From the NCBI GenBank assembly GCA_947396885.1, contig OX377206.1, forward strand, positions 85,061,960-85,125,959: DNA of 64,000 bases, written 5' to 3'. The stretch comes from Heligmosomoides polygyrus polygyrus. Taxonomy: Eukaryota > Nematoda > Chromadorea > Rhabditida > Heligmosomidae. The notes below the pieces were generated by a model that did not search any database, was not told the origin of the DNA, and saw nothing but the letters and a program-made list of their open reading frames with translations. A program made the translations under genes and the position numbers. Shown here one piece after another: positions 43,401 through 52,140 of this stretch (within the stretch, counting starts at the first letter, position 1; each line of letters opens with the position of its first letter).

Positions 43401-46400
43401 TTGGATACTCGATTTTGATACGCGGATCCTTTCGTAGCTGCAATAGGCTCATTAAGTTTAGGTCACAAACAAATCCATGGATGTGCGGTGGCGCGGTCGA
43501 GCGAGGCGCCGAATGTCGCGAGCACGTCGAATTCAAGGTTCTTGGTTCGGCTCCTGCTCATGTCAACCGAGCGCTTCATCCCTTCAGGGTCTACGAATTG
43601 GTACAGCACCTGTTTGGAAAAGATAAAACGTTGGGCCAAATACGCATATAGCTGCCCCCACGACATCCCGTAGAAGTAGGCTGTGCGGCGCATCTCAGAA
43701 AAGGATTGATTAACGACCTCCTTTACCCTTTATCCCTTGTCCATAACTATTATACATATGTGATTTACTCCGATATTTACCACAGCTTTTCAGGTTAATA
43801 TATGGATTTTCTTGAATATTTCGAAAGCATGGCATGCAGCTAATAAGTTTTATTTCGCTCCCTTATGCGCTGTTGCACAATCCAAATCGTCGAAAATTAG
43901 ATGGGCCGCCCACATAATACGTTTCACAAACACCGCTACACGATAGCCGTCACCAGCTGGTTTCCACGGGATGTCAAGAGAACAACAGCCGATGCGGTGG
44001 TCCCATCTGTACGAGAGACTCATAGTGTTCCTCATGCAAGATATGACGCTCATTGTGTCCCCCATTGGAACACTATGGCACGGGACAGGGACGAATGAGA
44101 TCGTTGCTAGCGCCCGCTCGAGCAACAAGCGGGAGGACAGTTGATACAGGTAATACAGCTGACCGTATATACACAGTTGCTCCCCGATCTGGCCCTGTCC
44201 ACCAGGACGAGCTTTGGATGAATTTGGAGTGCACGGAAGAGCTGGCTGCTCCTCCAACTGCGCTACTCAAGCTGTAACGCTTAAGGAAAAGGGCAAAACG
44301 TGGTAGTACTCGAGGCCGTCATTACGATCTGACATCGACAGATCCCTAAGAACCACAAGGGAACCAGCGTGTGGGTGTATTTAAGCAGAAACTAAAAGTC
44401 CCTCGAATATGTGGGCCGTTCTCCTGAGCAGGACATCATCTGTGTGATCCGGAACCTTCACTAACGTCTGCTGAAGAACATCTATAGAACAATGTTTCTC
44501 ATACTTCTCCCGAAATCTGGCATGAACCCTTAATAAATCGCCTTTTCACCGATTTTTCCTTCTGTTGCCCTACAAAAGTGTGCACATCTGATGGTGCTCG
44601 ATCACAGAAAGTTCTAAGACGACAACATAAAGGATTAAGCACTGGTGTTTCTCTCCAAAGTACTTGATATTTTATTGATGAACAGCTCCAAGTAAAAACT
44701 TCAATTCCGTATCTGAAATGTTCTCACCTGTTTATTAAAGAATGTGTCAAAGAAGATATCCGCAATCAAGTTGCTCAACGTACATTGCTTGAGCTTGGGA
44801 CAGACTTCTCGACCAAAGTTTACCTGAAAAACCTCACTTCGTAGAAATGAGCGAGCATATTAAGCACACGATGAGCTAACCTGCTTTCCACGCAGCGTTA
44901 AAGTCATATTTTCCATGACGAACTTATTTAGCCGCCTTATCCGGGAGGATCGTTCAGGTGTGAGCAAATTCTCGTCGATATCAGATGACTCCACAGTGAC
45001 GGAAACGAATGAGCTGGAACTGGTGAATAAAGATTCATCATTTATTAAAACTAGCTTGAAAAATGCCTCCTCGTATTAAAATTGGATGACTTACTCTAGC
45101 AAATCACTGCACGCAGACCACATGGGTCAACCAACCAATGATGGAAGGAAAAATCCATTTTTTTCACTCAAGGCCAAAAACTTATGAAACCTGATTCTGT
45201 TATTACATGCATAGAAGAGTTAGTCCGTTTGTCTGTCCATCCGTTCGCACCTCCGTTCTTACGTCTGTCCGATCAATACCGCCTCTCAGCGCGTTTCACA
45301 TCTCGATCAGCTCTGTTGATTGCGCAAGGCAATCGTTCGAGGTGAGAATCACACGAGTATGCATATCGGGTAGTAAATGGGAAGTTAAAATCGATCACAA
45401 TAAGGAAGTTCACAATAAGGAAGTTAAAATCGATCGATCGGCTAATCATTATCCACAGATTTTGACAGAATTGCAGTCATGAGATGGGAACGTGGATGCG
45501 TTGGATGGTGGACAGAGTTCACAAGTAATCATTATGCCGATCGATCTTGTTTACTTGTTGTAAACCAACGCACCCTATTTTGAAAGTTTTCCCAGAGTCC
45601 ATAGGGGAGATCGAGATGTGAAGCACTTTGTCTGCGAGTAGTGAAGAGCGGACACACAGACAGACAAACAGACGAACCGCCGATGGATGGATCAATCATC
45701 GTACATGTGGTAAGACACCACATGGAAATAAAAATAATAATAAAAAATAAAAAATAATAAAATAATAATAAGAGCCCAGAATGAGGTCGTACTGGAATTT
45801 GACATTGCAGCACTGTCGAGATACGTATGAGGATAAACATAAAGGCTTCAACCGTTTTTGGGATACGCCACGCATTCTGCTACTATGAGATGTCGTGGAA
45901 GCTATTTTAGTGCGTAATTAGCCTGTACAATGTCCTACGGTGGCCAGCCGATGGTCAGGTCAGTGTATAAGCCCTCACATATGGTATCAATTCATCGACC
46001 CCGAAGAAATGGAATGCTTGGTTGGCCTAGGCGGGAAATCAAAAAACAAATCTGGACTCGGATATACGTAACTGTACGTAACAGGCGGGACGTCCTCTGA
46101 CTGCACTACCACACAATCAATTTAAGTAAAGAAAACAAAACCATTTAGTTGTCGTCAATTACTGGGCGAGTGGTAGCGCAGTCGGAGAAGACACTCACTG
46201 TCGCATGCATCCGAAACGAAGTTTTTGCTCTGAGTCCTGTTCAGGGCAACTAAACCATCTTTTACTTATTTGCAAAAGTTCTTAATTTGGCACCAGCCTT
46301 GTGTGACTAAAATACTGATTCGTCCAATAGCTAGCCACCGCATGTCATTGCATAGAACAAATACGCATCAAAATGCTTTCCACGATATCCCAGAGAAGTA

Positions 46401-46873
46401 GAATATGTGGCGTTTCCCACATGGGGGTTGAATAACCTCGAACTTTCTGCATTGTTGTCAATTATTGGTTTGGTCCAGTTAGCTTATGGTTTTTTCATCA
46501 GTGTTTGAAGAAGTAATGCTGTATGTTCAGGGTAAATCGAGCTAGTCCACCTTTTCAGAGTCGCTCCAGTGAAATTCTTATGAATCTGATATTCTATTCG
46601 TGACTGCGAGTGCTCTGGAGAATACAGGAAGCGTAGATCGTCCTCAAATAAATGTGAATTGAACGAGATTCTTCAGATTTGAATCATTTTAAAAGCAATA
46701 CATACCTCCATTCTAACATTGAATGCACCAAGCGCAAGAATCATCGTCAGAATTAGTGGCCCTAAAGCGAATGCTCGCGGATGAACACTGATGAATAGCC
46801 CGTAATTGTAGAAACAATTGGCGAGGAAATCCTGCAGTACCCCAAAAGGGTTCACACACGCCAACAATCCCAT
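25464..46873 (-). CDS. Patched-related (PTR) sterol-sensing-domain protein, 20 exons, 881 aa
   Basis: Exons (5-prime to 3-prime): 46873-46706, 46642-46551, 45019-44881, 44823-44728, 43437-43273, 43204-43011, 42663-42540, 40917-40784, 40721-40595, 40298-40194, 38453-38361, 31879-31679, 31552-31425, 30496-30409, 30208-30050, 29075-28961, 28893-28757, 27618-27471, 25756-25639, 25578-25464. Phases agree throughout. A first membrane helix (about 33-52) precedes a large lumenal/extracellular loop ([26 protein letters not shown]). The sterol-sensing domain (about 265-425) contains [11 protein letters not shown] (GVDD 338-341) and [17 protein letters not shown] second loop has [20 protein letters not shown]; the C-terminal helices contain [26 protein letters not shown] and [11 protein letters not shown]. 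Nematode PTR proteins act in moulting, trafficking and lipid handling at membranes. The exon 17 donor (GTCGGT) is weak. The exact orthologue is not assigned. Confidence 0.94.
25801..26098 (-). mobile_element. tRNA-derived SINE with 14-bp target duplication
   Basis: Well preserved reverse copy bounded by CTGTATGAAGGATA at 25787-25800 and 26099-26112. In PTR intron 18, about 45 bp upstream (in gene sense) of exon 19. Confidence 0.92.
26135..26596. mobile_element. GC-rich Harbinger-type MITE (outer), 462 bp
   Basis: Perfect 22-bp inverted termini beginning GCCCTAGTTTATACTTGCGC, flanked by TTA duplications (26132-26134, 26597-26599). TWA duplications are typical of the PIF/Harbinger group. The interior is far more GC-rich than the surroundings and holds a second MITE. 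A direct repeat GGGCGGCTCGG (26157 and 26325) suggests a further old rearrangement. No coding sequence. Confidence 0.9.
26394..26553. mobile_element. Harbinger-type MITE (inner), 160 bp, nested
   Basis: Inverted termini GGCC(T/C)CTGTTATACTCCCG with one mismatch over 26 bp, flanked by TAA duplications (26391-26393 and 26554-26556). It sits entirely within the outer MITE. Confidence 0.85.
26872..27045 (+). mobile_element. tRNA-derived SINE, 3-prime half
   Basis: Contains GTCTGCGAATGATTAAAC, ACGCATTGGAATTGCC and GAATGCGTGGCACACCCC. The head is missing. Confidence 0.7.
27060..27325 (+). mobile_element. tRNA-derived SINE copy
   Basis: Shortened head GTGTGAAGCGCAGTTGGAGG, then CTGGTTCGGATTTTCCGC and the standard body to CCTTTATCCTTTCTC. 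In PTR intron 18. Confidence 0.85.
27815..28172. mobile_element. tRNA-derived SINE fragments, both orientations
   Basis: A + strand fragment (27815-28060) has TGTGGCGCAGTCGGTAGG and CGCCATATCCCTTAGAAGTG. A - strand head fragment (28083-28172) has ACCTGGAATCGGGTGCGCGT and TGCGCTGCGCGCTC. Both are decayed. Nothing else supportable lies between 28172 and exon 17 at 28757. Confidence 0.6.
29330..29790 (+). mobile_element. tRNA-derived SINE interrupted by about 190 bp
   Basis: The 5-prime half ends near 29450 (GATGAACTGGCACCAG). The 3-prime half starts near 29650 (TACTGGCCACCGTAAGTCAT) and ends GAATGCGTGGCGCATCC. The intervening bases are unrelated and carry no recognised termini. In PTR intron 15. 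Confidence 0.7.
29941..29953 (+). repeat. Poly-C tract, 13 nt
   Basis: Run of 13 C in PTR intron 15, 97 bp beyond the end of exon 15. Confidence 0.9.
30788..31307. mobile_element. MITE with GGATCTATCC termini and expanded G/C tract
   Basis: The left end GGATCTATCCTAGTCCGG...GCACATAACTAAAAA is mirrored on the right. In the right arm the C stretch has grown to a 17-nt run (31262-31278) plus two 5-nt runs. Inside, two direct repeats of about 55 bp (30971 and 31043) share TGGTTATAACATGTCAAGCG and GTCAGCACGCGGCATG. Second copy at 17199-17526. In PTR intron 13. Confidence 0.8.
32085..33560. repeat. Tandem modules inside Helitron-like copy 1
   Basis: The motif AGCAGAGGA(A/C)GCG(C/T)AGCC...CTGCTTGACACAACGGCG(T)CTGCGCGCG recurs near 32136, 32312, 32530, 32711, 32993, 33170 and 33452. 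A higher-order repeat starting CTCGCGCGGGCAA(C/T)GT is at about 32100, 32956 and 33418. Modules contain GTCGTCGTACGACGAC palindromes. Long open frames on both strands are by-products of this periodicity. Confidence 0.8.
33748..33761 (+). repeat. Poly-G tract, 14 nt
   Basis: Run of 14 G at the position where copy 2 of the Helitron-like element has a 17-nt C run in reverse orientation (61948-61964). Confidence 0.9.
34341..34830 (+). other. RTE 5-prime leader with strong stem-loop
   Basis: GAGAGCC-TTCG-GGCTCTC (34358-34375) is a perfect 7-bp stem on a UUCG tetraloop. GGATCTCCCTC (34343-34353) can pair with GAGGGATC (34383-34390) around it. GC-rich bases follow up to the RTE reading frame. Some non-LTR elements carry self-cleaving ribozymes at this position, but I cannot assign this fold to a known ribozyme. 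Confidence 0.45.
34842..35723 (+). CDS. RTE retrotransposon AP-endonuclease domain, 293 codons
   Basis: Intact open frame from [10 protein letters not shown] to INWDR and a stop. Endonuclease motifs are all visible: [11 protein letters not shown] (Asn), [11 protein letters not shown] (catalytic Glu), [20 protein letters not shown] (Asp-Asn), [12 protein letters not shown] and, near the end, [12 protein letters not shown] (Asp-His). Codons are C-rich and undisturbed, indicating a recent insertion. The reverse transcriptase that should follow is absent: after 277 bp of AT-rich DNA only a 3-prime RTE tail appears (35995). It lies in PTR intron 11, antisense to that gene. Confidence 0.92.
   Translation: MGRTSTERLLKSQGLTRLRKLRRTRMTICTYNARTLASEASVEDLMMQARKIKYDVIGLTETRRHHPVHAAYDSGEELFLGTCDSRGVGGVGVLVNTHLAMNIDSYESLTSRIGRLRLKRCGSVPALTVFVAYAPTSDYDDEEVEAFYVELEKFYKEDHTFYKVIVGDFNAKIGLRRSPEELHIGTHGLEWNEQGERLSEFIMSTKTIHGNSQFQKPPSLRWTWESPGGQFHNEIDHIIFNRKYCLTDVSVVPKFYTGSDHRLLRARFRFSRQGEKAAKFKRRSPRTTINWDR
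35995..36225 (+). mobile_element. RTE 3-prime end fragment
   Basis: Begins at CGAAAATTAGGTGGGCCGG (reading WAGHVIRF) and continues through [18 protein letters not shown] and ALNERYDAF. Two other + copies (37549, 43880) begin at nearly the same point. Confidence 0.85.
36238..36675 (-). CDS. Unidentified Thr/Glu/Ala-rich exon nested in PTR intron 11
   Basis: After a plausible acceptor (CTGACAG) an open frame reads [33 protein letters not shown], a [18 protein letters not shown] low-complexity stretch, [16 protein letters not shown], then the hydrophobic [13 protein letters not shown], a possible membrane anchor. It then runs into an antisense RTE tail. It is on the same strand as PTR but cannot be a PTR exon, because exons 11 and 12 join within one membrane helix. 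An upstream candidate exon (37300-37259, [13 protein letters not shown], donor GTAAGT) is in compatible phase. Possibly a nested gene or a decayed one. Confidence 0.35.
36742..37034 (+). mobile_element. tRNA-derived SINE copy
   Basis: Near-consensus copy (GGGGAGCGTGTAGCGTAGTC head, CTTATCCTTTTAC tail) with TTAAGCAG at both borders. In PTR intron 11. Confidence 0.9.
37549..37850 (+). mobile_element. RTE 3-prime end fragment with GTGATACAG tail
   Basis: Begins TCGTCGAAAATTAGGTGGG and ends in the short repeat ACAGGTGATACAGGTGATAC, the RTE 3-prime microsatellite. Confidence 0.85.
37938..38212 (-). mobile_element. tRNA-derived SINE copy, diverged
   Basis: GATGAAGGATACCCAATCCC tail and CAGTTCACCGACCCCGAAGA middle; the head complement ends GAGTGCGCAACGCGCACCC. 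In PTR intron 11, 149 bp from exon 11. Confidence 0.75.
38954..39231 (-). mobile_element. tRNA-derived SINE copy
   Basis: AAAGGATATAGGATAAAGGA tail and GACTGCGCTACACGCG head complement. TCTGCCTC-like sequence at both borders suggests a target duplication. In PTR intron 10. Confidence 0.85.
39413..40115 (-). mobile_element. Helitron-like element, copy 4 (short)
   Basis: Reverse orientation. The 3-prime end CACTTGTAG with hairpin CACGCC-GAT(A)-GGCGTG is at 39413-39450. The 5-prime end TCATACTATATAATAATCC is at about 40115. Internal GTCTTCTGAA(T/A)CCCC repeats echo the modules of the long copies. In PTR intron 10, 79 bp from exon 10. Confidence 0.6.
41165..41428 (+). mobile_element. tRNA-derived SINE copy, diverged, with G10 tract
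   Basis: Head GGTAGCGCAGTCGGAGGAGG, then a diverged body with a 10-nt G run (41297-41306), ending AAATGCGTGGCGCAACC. In PTR intron 7. Confidence 0.8.
41698..41782 (-). mobile_element. tRNA-derived SINE fragment
   Basis: CGCTCATTCTACTTTTACGG and TACAACGACCTGATGTG correspond to the 3-prime region of the family in reverse. The stretch 41783-42130 shows nothing supportable. Confidence 0.55.
42165..42350. repeat. TTCGAA-rich palindromic MITE core
   Basis: TTCGAATATTCGAATGG, CGAATTCGAGTATATTCG and the end TTCGAGCACAACCACACTG show membership in the 424-683 family. In PTR intron 7. Confidence 0.6.
42681..42704 (+). repeat. (TTTA)6 microsatellite
   Basis: Six TTTA units in PTR intron 6, 18 bp upstream (in gene sense) of the exon 7 boundary. 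Confidence 0.9.
43483..43736 (+). mobile_element. tRNA-derived SINE copy
   Basis: Head TGCGGTGGCGCGGTCGAGCG, B-box-like CTTGGTTCGGCTCC, shortened middle, tail CTCCTTTACCCTTTATCCC. In PTR intron 4, 46 bp from exon 5. Confidence 0.85.
43880..44160 (+). mobile_element. RTE 3-prime end fragment
   Basis: Begins TCGTCGAAAATTAGATGGG, ends GTTGATACAGGTAATACAG. A SINE head fragment in reverse (about 44220-44270) follows. In PTR intron 4. Confidence 0.8.
45200..45740. mobile_element. Foldback-like repeat
   Basis: The left arm has GTTTGTCTGTCCATCCGTTC and TTTCACATCTCGATCAG. The right arm has the complements (ACAGACAGACAAACAGACGA, CGAGATGTGAAGC). The centre contains the direct repeat CACAATAAGGAAGTT. 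Borders unclear. In PTR intron 2. Confidence 0.5.
45838..46115 (-). mobile_element. tRNA-derived SINE copy, diverged
   Basis: ATAAAGGCTTCAACCG tail, GATACGCCACGCATTCTG, CCTACGGTGGCCAGCCGATG, then TTGGTTGGCCTAGGCGGG. In PTR intron 2. Confidence 0.8.
46165..46445 (+). mobile_element. tRNA-derived SINE copy, diverged
   Basis: Head GAGTGGTAGCGCAGTCGGAG, tail AGAATATGTGGCGTTTCCC. Lies head to head with the previous copy, 50 bp apart, in PTR intron 2. Confidence 0.8.
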
Positions 46874-46950
46874 CGCTCGCAGGGCTCTAGCAGTTCCGAG
46901 AGGAAACTCCGAGTGTGCTGGAAAGCAGCCAGGTTCCTCTAGAATTCCTG
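46874..46950 (-). promoter_or_regulatory. PTR 5-prime leader with candidate splice-leader acceptor
   Basis: TGCTTGTTGCAG upstream of the PTR start ends near 46950. The bases between it and the ATG at 46873 stay open in frame, so an earlier start or a preceding cis exon cannot be excluded. Confidence 0.4.
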
Positions 46951-47144
46951 CAACAAGCAGTAAATACACAGACATATAGAAGCGGCAGCACCGAAAAGGA
47001 AAGTCGGAACAAATTCTGCACGAGATCACATTCAAAGAAGCTGGCCTTTGTTCCACGGCTGAGGTGAGATAGATTTTGGCCTGAACTCTCCATTCTCCGG
47101 AAGAGACCTGAATACGATAGGTCTCTTCTGGATATGTGAGTGTG

Positions 47145-47412
47145 CAGCACAATTGTGCTCGAATGATTTATCGAATAGTCATTAGAACAATTTTTATTCG
47201 AGCTTGAATATTCGAATTCGAATATTCAAAAAGTCGCGTTTTTCGAATGTACTCGAATTCGAATAATCAAAAAAACCTATTTTTTGAATATATTCGAATT
47301 TGAATATTTAGAAAAACTGTTTTTTGAATCTTTTCGAAATCGAATATTTGAAATTTGTGAGCACTAAAAATCAATCGAATATTCGAAAAAATAACAACTA
47401 TAGTGTGCAGGC
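47145..47412. mobile_element. MITE-like element with TTCGAA-rich core
   Basis: Ends AATTGTGCTCGAATGA and ATAACAACTATAGTGTG with a dense TTCGAATTCGAATA core in three units of about 50 bp. Same family as 424-683. Lies just upstream of the PTR gene. Confidence 0.6.
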
Positions 47413-47728
47413 CTTCACACACTCCATATCTATAGCATTAAAATTCTATTTAGGGCGGGAATCAGAACTATTCTCCAGTTGAGAGGTAATGTTATCGGGG
47501 ATGAGGGTGAACTACTCTAACAGCAGGCGGTTTTGAATTTGAAGAGCATTGAAAAGCATTTGCAGGGAGAAATAAGTGCCGAATATGTACAAAGCTGTTT
47601 CAAGACAATTACTCCTGAAATTTTCTCACACAGCTGTTTCGAAAATATTGGCACGTAACTTAAATTTTACTATACATTCTTATTTACATCTATGTTGCTC
47701 CCATCATGCAACAAGAGGTGTAGCCCTA
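47413..47728. other. No feature recognised
   Basis: Neither a conserved reading frame nor a repeat match could be supported here. Confidence 0.5.
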
Positions 47729-47962
47729 AGCGCCTGTTCATACTTCGCGACAGCAGCGACAAGAGCGACGAGAGCGTAGCGCGCGGAAGTATGAACAGGC
47801 GACAGCAGCGACTGGAGCGACTAGAGCGACAAAAGCGACTGGAGCGACAGCGCCGGCGCTCGAGTATGAACACTTTTCGGCGGCGCGCGCTCGGTTTTAA
47901 TCGATATGCATGTTTTGGGCGACGAGTAGCTCTTGTCGCGAAGTTTAAACAGGTCCTTAAGT
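47729..47962. mobile_element. MITE-like element with GCGAC hexamer array
   Basis: CCTGTTCATACTTCGCGACA (left) and GTCGCGAAGTTTAAACAGG (right) are inverted. The left arm also has a nearer mirror, GAAGTATGAACAGG (47782-47795). In between, GCGACN/GAGCGAC units repeat. The open frame through it is arginine-rich by virtue of the repeat and not a gene. Confidence 0.55.
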
Positions 47963-48614
47963 TCTGCTACTGCCAAGCACTGATGTAGATCTTTTTTTCA
48001 CCAATAGGACAACATCGCCATTTGGAAGGCTTCGCATAAAGCAATTTTTACTGTCAAGCTAGAATGCCTGCAAAAATTCCTCCTTGGCCTCCTACTGCAA
48101 GACACTTCGAACGTTGCCCACTTTTATTTAGTTGACTTTCGTTGCTAGATTTTCAAGGTTAAGTACATATTTGCTGGTGATTGTCGTTAACAGCATATTG
48201 CATTATCTTGTCTTTCAGTTGTTGTCGAGTCCACTACCACATAATAAATAAATAAACAAATAAATAAAATTGTGCGACATCCAATTCACATATGGTTCAA
48301 GTTCATTTTAAAGGAGATACAAATACATAAATTGGAACAAAACGGGGTTGATATTGGTGTGAACGTTAAGTACATAGGTCGCCGTGTCGCTTACAACTGG
48401 GTAGATCATCAGAAGTGCCCTTCTCCACCAGGGAGCTCACTGAAAAGCCGAACTCAGGAAGAATGATGCAACCTTAATTAAGGAGAGATAACCTGTCCCG
48501 ACTTCTGCACGGTACATAGTCACAGCTGCAACTAAAGCTGAGACACAGCAAACTTTCGGGGCTCACTCATTTGCTTCGCACTATAGGCGATGTACGGTTG
48601 ACCGAGGAGGCTGG
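47963..48614. other. No feature recognised
   Basis: No recognised gene. Short A/T-rich tracts (AATAAATAAATAAACAAATA near 48243) and isolated frames under 70 codons only. Confidence 0.5.
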
Positions 48615-48840
48615 TTCGTATTATAGTTGCGCTTTGGAAAAATTTTATCGAACGAATGAATGAACGAATAAATCCGATGTCGAAAATTTCAAAACGAATA
48701 AACGAACTAATTTATTCGATGTCAAAAAATTTCAAGCGAACGAATGAACGTAATCGCTCATCAATTTTTTCGAATGATCGAAAATCGAATAAGCCCAATT
48801 TTTCGTTTATTCGAATATTCCAATATTCGGAATAGAAGAA
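48615..48840. repeat. TTCGAA-rich palindromic repeat
   Basis: TATTATAGTTGCGCTTTGGA start and the CGAATGAATGAACGAATAAA series match the copy at 2655-3130. Confidence 0.55.
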
Positions 48841-49266
48841 AATTGCCGATATTATCATGGTAAATAAAGTTTTTTTCATGAAGTTATCAACTATCCCAAC
48901 GGATTTCTATGTTGGAATACTGTATTGGTGGAACTCAGTTTCGGTTTTAGGTAGCTTTTTCTTAGGTTAGATGTCCCCCTCCATGGGATTCTCAAGCTTG
49001 GCATGTAAGAGGATTTGGCGTGGCTGTCTGGGCAAGTGTGTGAGAAGTCTACTATATGTTGAATACCGTGAAGTGCTCGATGACGTGCTGTCACTGACCT
49101 GACCTAACGTCCTTGTGTAAAAAATGTTTTGCGGTTCGTTGTTTTTTTTTAAATGTGGTTTGTGCTAGGCTATGATCTGCACCCCAAAGGTAAGTGCATA
49201 GCAGTGTTATCATAGAAATTGTCAGCAAATTATCTCCTCCTACCTACGCATTTAGACGACCTTTTA

Positions 49267-50160
49267 CAGGGTGAACCAAAATAACATGGAGAAGATTTTT
49301 CGTCATAGTTATAAAACAACCAGCAATTCGAGAAAACGTCAACTAAATTACAACAATACAAACACTAGTGTACGTCATGTTTAGGTGGTTTCGTAGGGGT
49401 CTCCCTTGGGGCGAATGCAGAGGGCCAAACTTTTCGCGAATTTTTTGACGACGGGCCGCAGGCCGTACCTGGGAACAGATTATGTTCACGGATGAGAAGC
49501 CGTTCACCGTGGAGCAGGCGCACAATCGTCAAAATGGTAGGATGTGGTCTACAGAGGCTCCAGCACCTCTGCTATCGTCCAAAACCCACAATCTGTCATG
49601 GTTTGGGGCGGAACCTGCTTTTCCTGGATAAAGGAGTGAAAATCGACGAAGATGTGTACCAGCGGGACACTCTCGAGTCCGTAATTCTTCCTTGGGTCCG
49701 GTAGCACTTCGGTGATGCCCATTGGACGTTCCAACAGGACTCTGCACCCGAACATAGGGCGAAGAGTACGCAGGCGTGGTGCAAGGCCAATTTCCCTGAT
49801 TCCATCACGCCTTTGCAATGGCTGTCGTATTCTCCGGATTTGAATCTGATGGACTACAGTGTGTGGGCATTTTAGAGGCTAGGGTCGGCGTCAAACGCCA
49901 CCGCAGTCTCGAGTCCCTGAAGGAATCCTTGCGCCAGGAGTGGGAACGGTTGTCTCCTGATGACCTGCGCCCTATCGCCGAAAAATTCGCGAAACGTTTG
50001 GCCCTCTGCATCCACTCCAAGGGAGGCCACTTCGAAACCACTTGAACATGATGTACCCTAATGTTTGTGTTGTTGTAATTTAGTCGTCGTTTTCTCGAAT
50101 TGTTGGTTGTTTTATAGTTATGATAAAAAAATCTTGTCCACGTTATTTTGGTTCACCCTG
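49267..50160 (+). mobile_element. Mariner/Tc1-superfamily element, inactive, 894 bp
   Basis: Inverted termini CAGGGTGAACCAAAATAAC are flanked by TA (49265-49266, 50161-50162). Transposase pieces appear in several frames: WEQIMFTDEKPFTVEQAH (first catalytic Asp), GVKIDEDVYQRDTLESV, then FESDGLQCVGILEARVGVK and FAKRLALCIHSKGGHFETT as C-terminus. The N-terminal DNA-binding half is missing and several frameshifts are present. Confidence 0.9.
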
Positions 50161-50162
50161 TA

Positions 50163-51844
50163 TTCGATGGATCGATGACCTTCACCATTTTTTCGAAATT
50201 CTCTCCTCTGCCATTACATCTCGTGGGGAAGAATTAAAGAAAAGAAAAGCGCACGTCCAACAGCTTTTTCGCTCAGGTATACATAGATGGGTCTAAAATA
50301 TGTACTTGACCGGGACTCCAAGAAAAAAAGAATAACATGGCTCCTTCTTAATACAACCCTGAATTTGATGAGAATTTTTTTAGCGGTCCTGAAAAAAATC
50401 AAGTTTAAAAATTGCAAAGGTAAGAGGGTAAGGAGTGCGATCTCGGCCTAGAATGACTGCATACAATGACAATTTGGGTATACTAGCACTGTTCCGCCTA
50501 AAAAAGAATTGAGTGCAACGGAGAAGGAGCGATCACTCTAATGAGGGCTGAAATCATGCGTTCGATTGTTGAATGACAATATGCCAGGTCCCTTTTTGAA
50601 AAATCCTTTCTATTCCTAACAATACGTTTATTAATTGTTTGTCGTTTCAACAACGGATCGATCAATAGAACCCAAATGCGGGAAATCAGCGCACAGCAGT
50701 CAGAAACAAGAAGACCACAATAATCGTTTTGCGATCGATTTTATAAATTGCCGCACCGAATGGGGACCGAAGAAGGTCGAAGAAAATGGACAGGTCATAC
50801 GAACGGGGGATGCTGAGATAACTGGTGTTTGAAAGACTTCAGTGAGGAAGGGAGCTCATGCTAAAAAAGGGGAGGCTGTCTTCGTGATTTCTCGCTGATT
50901 TCAGCAACCAGTTCCTTAAAAAGTTCAGTCCAAATACATCTGGCCACAGACTTACTCTTTTACTGACGCATATGCATAAAATGATTTTCACCTTTCCCAT
51001 GAAATGTTTTGTTGTTATAAAGCAACTGTAGACCATGCTTATGCTAGGCCTTCAGATCAATTAATATTTATTTATTGATTATATTTGCAGAATGCAAACA
51101 TTAAAAACACACAGCATGCGCGCAATACAACAAAGCAACATAGAGTTCTGGAAATCAAACAAAAGTGACTGACTATAGAGCCAGTAATCGGTATCATTTC
51201 TCGACTTGCCTAAAGAAAGGTCATATCTAACTGATTATTTGCTAGTAAACTGTTTAAGCTGCTTTATTGAAATTCAATGTGAAAATTTAATAGTTAACAT
51301 ATGCAAGGATAACGATAAGAGAAATACTAAATGATTTTCTCTAGGCAGAGAGATGGAGATAGAGGCTGCAGTATGCCTCAACGTTGAAGAATATGTAGAA
51401 GCGGTTACATATGAATATTGCAGACAAAAATCAATACGATCGATGTAATGCATATAAGCGTAGCGACTTTCAGAAGAAACAGAAGTCCTGCGCACATGCT
51501 GTGAATGAATCGTAGCGCTGGTCTCCGGTCGTTTACTGCGCGGTTGACCTCGTTTCACCTTCACCGACCTTGAAAGGGCCTCCTTTGCAGAATGTGAATG
51601 GTTTTACATTGAGTGGTCTGAAACGACAGATAGTCAGAAGTTAGCCGATTGAGTGCACTTGTTGGCCATGCTTCCCATTAAGTGCAATTTCAGGGAATTA
51701 GGTTGGACAAAAGTTTGTGCCGATCTGTGTAGTGGGTTGAATCTTACTGTCGTCTTAAAGTTTACATACCACGAATCGATAAGCAATTTCAGTGCTATTA
51801 CCCGAAGGAAGAATACGAGTCTTGTTGCTGGTACAGCTCATAAT
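50163..51844. other. AT-rich intergenic DNA without recognisable gene
   Basis: Short open frames (50635-50832 on +, 51274-51564 on -) match nothing I know and lack supportive splice structure. GAATTAGGTTGGACAAAAGT near 51695 resembles a mariner terminus, but its partner is absent. Confidence 0.5.
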
Positions 51845-52140
51845 GGGCGCGTGTAGCGCAGTCGCAAGAGGTGTCGGTTGTCGCGTGCACCCGATACCGG
51901 GTTCCTGATTTGGATTTCCCGCCCAGGCCAACCAAGCCTTCATTCCCTCCGGGGTCGGTGAATTGGTACAAGACTTGTCTGGTAAGGGTACAGCGCTGAC
52001 TTATTCATCGGCTAACCACAGCAGGTCATTGTATGGCCCAATACGCATTCAATTCGCCTCCACGATATCCAGTAGAAGTAGAATGCGTGCCCCATCCGAA
52101 AAGGGATTGAGTAACATCGTTTTTTATCCTTTTATCCTTA
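51845..52140 (+). mobile_element. tRNA-derived SINE copy
   Basis: Well preserved: GGGCGCGTGTAGCGCAGTCG head, ACCGGGTTCCTGATTTGG, CCTTTTATCCTTA tail. Confidence 0.9.

Noticed and set aside
46673..47152. Single 159-codon gene at the start of PTR
   Set aside because: Only the part from 46873 to 46706 is PTR exon 1. The upstream residues are not PTR-like and follow a better acceptor site.
47692..47988. Arg-rich 98-codon open frame
   Set aside because: It coincides with the GCGAC/GAGCGAC hexamer array of a MITE-like element, so the composition follows from the repeat.
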